Below, in pieces: positions 61,261 to 64,000 of a stretch of 64,000 nt of DNA. The stretch covers positions 1,184,364 to 1,248,363 of the forward strand of contig NZ_CP098747.1 in the NCBI RefSeq assembly GCF_023746535.1. The letters run 5' to 3'. The notes beneath the pieces are model-generated. The model saw only the letters and a program-made list of their open reading frames with translations. It was not told where the DNA came from and did not search any database. The first letter of the stretch is position 1; every line of letters begins with the position of its first letter. Origin of the DNA: Sneathiella marina (GTDB lineage Bacteria > Pseudomonadota > Alphaproteobacteria > Sneathiellales > Sneathiellaceae). The position numbers and the translations under genes were made by a program.

Positions 61261-62880
61261 ATGTCTGATCTGAAAACACATGATCTGAGAGGATGGGATC
61301 CTGATAATGAGGCCCAGTGGGCAAGCGAGGGAAAATCCATCGCCACCCGCAACTTGTGGATATCCATCCCATCCTTGCTTTGCGGATTTGCGGTTTGGCT
61401 CTACTGGGGTATCATTACTGTGCAGATGATCAATCTCGGCTTTCCGTTTGAGCGTCATGAGTTGTTCACACTCACAGCTATTGCAGGTCTTTCCGGCGCG
61501 ACGCTCCGTATTCCAAGCTCGTTCTTTATCCGGCTCGCCGGAGGGCGCTATACAATATTCTTCACGACCGCGCTTCTGATCATCCCGGCGCTTGGTACCG
61601 GGATGTTGTTGCAGACCCCGAACTCAACGCTCTGGCAATTTCAGATCATGGCGCTTTTGAGCGGCTTTGGCGGCGGTAATTTTGCGTCCTCCATGTCTAA
61701 TATCAGCTTTTTTTACCCAAAAAAGATACAGGGTTATGCGCTTGGCATGAACGCCGGTTTGGGAAATTTTGGCGTGACGACCATGCAGATCCTGGTGCCA
61801 CTTGTTATGACTTTTGGCCTGTTTGGCGGGGATCCGATGATCCTGGAAAATGCGTCCGGGACCCTGATCGGGAAAATTCCGGCGGGAACGGAAACCTATA
61901 TCCAGAATGCCGGCTATATCTGGCTTCTGTTTTTAGTGCCGCTCGCTATTACCGTCTGGTTTGGCATGAATAATATCCGTGATGAATATGTCTCGCCCGA
62001 CGCGGACTCGGCGATCGGCGGGTTCCTGAAAATCGGGGGGATGCTGCTGATCGGTCTTGGAACATCTGTCTTTGGTTTGTGGCTTATGCTGCCAGCCGGT
62101 GTTGGTGGGTCGGGGCTGATGCTGTCGAAATGGCTCGTTCTGCCAATTGTCATCGTTGCGACCCTGTTCTGTATGAAACTTATCCCGGGGAAGACTCAAA
62201 CTAACCTGAAACGTCAGTTCAAAATTTTCGATAACAAACATACCTGGGCGATGACGGTAATTTATACCATGACGTTTGGCAGCTTCATCGGATTTTCCGC
62301 GGCGCTGCCGCTGGCGATCAAGGTTATTTTTGGCTTCCAGCACGGTATGGTCGATGGCGTAATGACCCATGACGTTGTTAATCCGAACGGACCGAGTGCC
62401 CTGATGTATGCCTGGATGGGGCCTTTTATCGGCGCGCTCATCCGTCCCGTCGGCGGAAAAATGGCGGATAAATTTGGCGGAGCACGGGTGACCCAGATCA
62501 TCAGTGTTGTGATGGTTTGTTCTGCCCTGGGTGTCGCTTACTTCATGAAGGTGGCTTATGGATCAATGACGCCGGAAGTTTATTTTTTCCCCTTCCTCAT
62601 TTTGTTCATCCTGCTGTTTGCGGCGACAGGCATTGGCAATGGATCAACCTTCCGGACGATTGCTATCGTATTTGACAAGGAACAGGCGGGTCCGGTTCTT
62701 GGCTGGACATCCGCCATTGCCGCGTATGGCGCCTTTATCATTCCCCAGGTTTTCGGTGAGCAGATCAAGGCGACAACCCCTGAATACGCACTGTACGGTT
62801 TCGCCATTTTCTACGGCGTTTGTATCTTGATCAATTGGTGGTTCTACCTGCGCAAGAGCGCCTATGTGAAGAACCCGTAA
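61261..62880 (+). CDS. narK: Nitrate/nitrite antiporter, NarK2 type
   Basis: Major facilitator of 539 residues, longer than NarK1 because of an extra loop region in the middle (about 190-225, with NASGTLIGKIPAGTETY). Nitrate signatures are GFGGGNFASSMSNISFFYPK (about 134-153) and GIGNGSTFRTIAIVF near the end. It exchanges external nitrate for nitrite. The ATG at 61261 has AGGAG seven bases upstream; the longer frame from 61201 overlaps narK1. In some bacteria narK1 and narK2 are fused; here they are separate. Confidence 0.92.
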   Translation: MSDLKTHDLRGWDPDNEAQWASEGKSIATRNLWISIPSLLCGFAVWLYWGIITVQMINLGFPFERHELFTLTAIAGLSGATLRIPSSFFIRLAGGRYTIFFTTALLIIPALGTGMLLQTPNSTLWQFQIMALLSGFGGGNFASSMSNISFFYPKKIQGYALGMNAGLGNFGVTTMQILVPLVMTFGLFGGDPMILENASGTLIGKIPAGTETYIQNAGYIWLLFLVPLAITVWFGMNNIRDEYVSPDADSAIGGFLKIGGMLLIGLGTSVFGLWLMLPAGVGGSGLMLSKWLVLPIVIVATLFCMKLIPGKTQTNLKRQFKIFDNKHTWAMTVIYTMTFGSFIGFSAALPLAIKVIFGFQHGMVDGVMTHDVVNPNGPSALMYAWMGPFIGALIRPVGGKMADKFGGARVTQIISVVMVCSALGVAYFMKVAYGSMTPEVYFFPFLILFILLFAATGIGNGSTFRTIAIVFDKEQAGPVLGWTSAIAAYGAFIIPQVFGEQIKATTPEYALYGFAIFYGVCILINWWFYLRKSAYVKNP

Positions 62881-62905
62881 TTCAACATTTTTGGGAGTAT
62901 TTTTT

Positions 62906-64000
62906 ATGAGCAACCTGATAGACCGGCTCAGTTATTTCACCGCCAGCCCAGAAGAATTTTCGGATGGACATGGCATCACCACAGATGAAAACCGGGAATG
63001 GGAGCATGCTTACCGGGGGCGCTGGGCCCATGACAAAATTGTCCGTTCGACCCACGGAGTGAACTGCACTGGATCCTGTTCTTGGAAAATCTACGTCAAG
63101 AATGGCCTGGTGACTTGGGAAACCCAGCAGACTGATTATCCAAGGACGCGACCGGATCTACCCAATCACGAGCCACGCGGCTGCTCACGCGGCGCCAGTT
63201 ATAGCTGGTATCTCTATAGTGCAGCCCGACTGAAATACCCTCTTATTCGCAGTCGTTTGATCAAACTTTGGCGAGAAGCCAAAAAACTGCATCCCGACCC
63301 AGTTGATGCTTGGGGCAGTATTGCTTCAAACCCATCGAAGATGCGCGAGTATAAAGAGATACGCGGGCTTGGTGGATTTGTCCGTGCCGATTGGGAGGAA
63401 GTGAACGAGATCATTGCCGCGGCCAATATCTATACTGCAAAAGAATATGGCCCGGATCGGGTTATCGGATTTTCGCCAATTCCAGCGATGTCCATGGTTT
63501 CCTATGCTGCGGGCAGCCGCTACCTGTCCCTGATCGGTGGCGTATGCATGAGTTTTTATGACTGGTATTGCGACTTGCCACCAAGTTCTCCGCAGACATG
63601 GGGTGAACAGACGGACGTTCCGGAAAGTGCCGACTGGTATAATTCGGGTTATATTATTGCTTGGGGGTCGAACGTTCCGCAGACACGTACTCCGGATGCT
63701 CATTTTTTCACAGAGGTTCGCTACAAGGGGACCAAAACGGTTTCCGTGACGCCCGATTATTCGGAAGTCGCCAAGCTAACTGATCTTTGGCTTAACCCTC
63801 GGCAGGGGACCGATAGCGCCATGGCTATGGCTATGGGCCATGTAATCCTGAAAGAATTTCATCTATCTGGCAGATCCAGCTATTTTCATGACTATTGCCT
63901 GCAATATACGGATATGCCCTTCCTTGTACGGCTTGAAAAACAGGGCGATCATTATGTTGCCGGGCGGACGCTCAGGGCCAGTGAGCTCATAGATGCCATC
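62906..64000 (+). CDS. narG: Respiratory nitrate reductase alpha subunit, N-terminal part
   Basis: Reduces nitrate to nitrite with quinol-derived electrons, on the cytoplasmic face of the membrane. 365 codons are visible before the right edge. The [4Fe-4S] ligands are His50, Cys54, Cys58 and Cys93, one residue ahead of the E. coli numbering. The molybdenum ligand is expected at Asp223 in DWYCDLPPSSPQTWGEQ. ATG 62906 follows GGGAG by eight bases and lies 25 bases after narK2. narH, narJ and narI should follow outside the window. Confidence 0.95.
   Translation, partial: MSNLIDRLSYFTASPEEFSDGHGITTDENREWEHAYRGRWAHDKIVRSTHGVNCTGSCSWKIYVKNGLVTWETQQTDYPRTRPDLPNHEPRGCSRGASYSWYLYSAARLKYPLIRSRLIKLWREAKKLHPDPVDAWGSIASNPSKMREYKEIRGLGGFVRADWEEVNEIIAAANIYTAKEYGPDRVIGFSPIPAMSMVSYAAGSRYLSLIGGVCMSFYDWYCDLPPSSPQTWGEQTDVPESADWYNSGYIIAWGSNVPQTRTPDAHFFTEVRYKGTKTVSVTPDYSEVAKLTDLWLNPRQGTDSAMAMAMGHVILKEFHLSGRSSYFHDYCLQYTDMPFLVRLEKQGDHYVAGRTLRASELIDAI

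Noticed and set aside
1-64000. CRISPR arrays, tRNA or rRNA genes
   Set aside because: No regularly spaced direct repeats and no cloverleaf or rRNA signature were seen by eye; a dedicated search would be needed to exclude them fully.

Overview
The window reads as a chromosomal stretch of an alphaproteobacterium, probably a marine or aquatic heterotroph that can respire nitrate. This rests on the gene set: two TAXI-type TRAP transporters, several branched-chain acyl-CoA catabolic genes, IclR and XRE-cupin regulators, a Dnr-like Crp family protein and a narK1-narK2-narG start. Base composition looks moderate, close to 50% GC by eye, with AT-rich control regions. The genus cannot be decided from the sequence alone. 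No rRNA, tRNA or CRISPR array was seen.

Layout. (1) 1-144: remnant of an IS6-family transposase at the left edge. (2) 208-16876: a large catabolic locus. A minus-strand operon of about 14 kb encodes a two-subunit biotin-dependent acyl-CoA carboxylase, an AtuA-family protein, two crotonase-fold enzymes, an AMP-forming acyl-CoA ligase, a complete Liv-type ABC importer and a TetR regulator. Facing it are an isovaleryl-CoA-dehydrogenase-like enzyme and a DinB-fold TIGR03084-type protein. The content resembles the acyclic terpene utilisation (Atu) and leucine (Liu) pathways, but with a dedicated ABC importer built in. (3) 17190-22526: TAXI transporter, IclR regulator and family III CoA-transferase. 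(4) 22640-26054: a decaying acid-resistance-like patch, with an MscS fragment, an intact glutamate:GABA-antiporter-like permease, a glutamate decarboxylase with almost its whole middle deleted, and a potassium channel cut at its selectivity filter. A Coq4-like protein of unknown role follows. (5) 27340-38390: a second CoA-transferase/IclR/TAXI module, here with a cytoplasmic sulfatase, two acyl-CoA dehydrogenases and a nitronate-monooxygenase-like flavoprotein. (6) 38391-40492: a gene-poor AT-rich stretch with two unknown small genes, each followed by a strong hairpin. (7) 40493-43200: a stand-alone molybdopterin oxidoreductase with a MarR regulator. (8) 43289-46262: an Lrp regulator facing an M20 amidohydrolase and a diaminopropionate ammonia-lyase. 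(9) 46419-58837: a dimethylglycine-dehydrogenase-like enzyme, a G3E metallochaperone, an amidohydrolase and an XRE-cupin regulator, facing a Dpp/Opp-type ABC importer and purU. (10) 58947-64000: a Dnr-like regulator, two near-perfect FNR/Dnr boxes, narK1, narK2 and the start of narG.

How it works together. Several regions share one plan: an importer, a regulator with a visible palindrome in a divergent gap, and enzymes that activate the substrate with CoA or hydrolyse it. In (9) the genes suggest import of an amide- or peptide-like compound, hydrolysis, oxidative N-demethylation that loads tetrahydrofolate with one-carbon units, and release of tetrahydrofolate by PurU. The substrates of (2), (3), (5) and (9) cannot be read from the sequence and are the most interesting open questions here.
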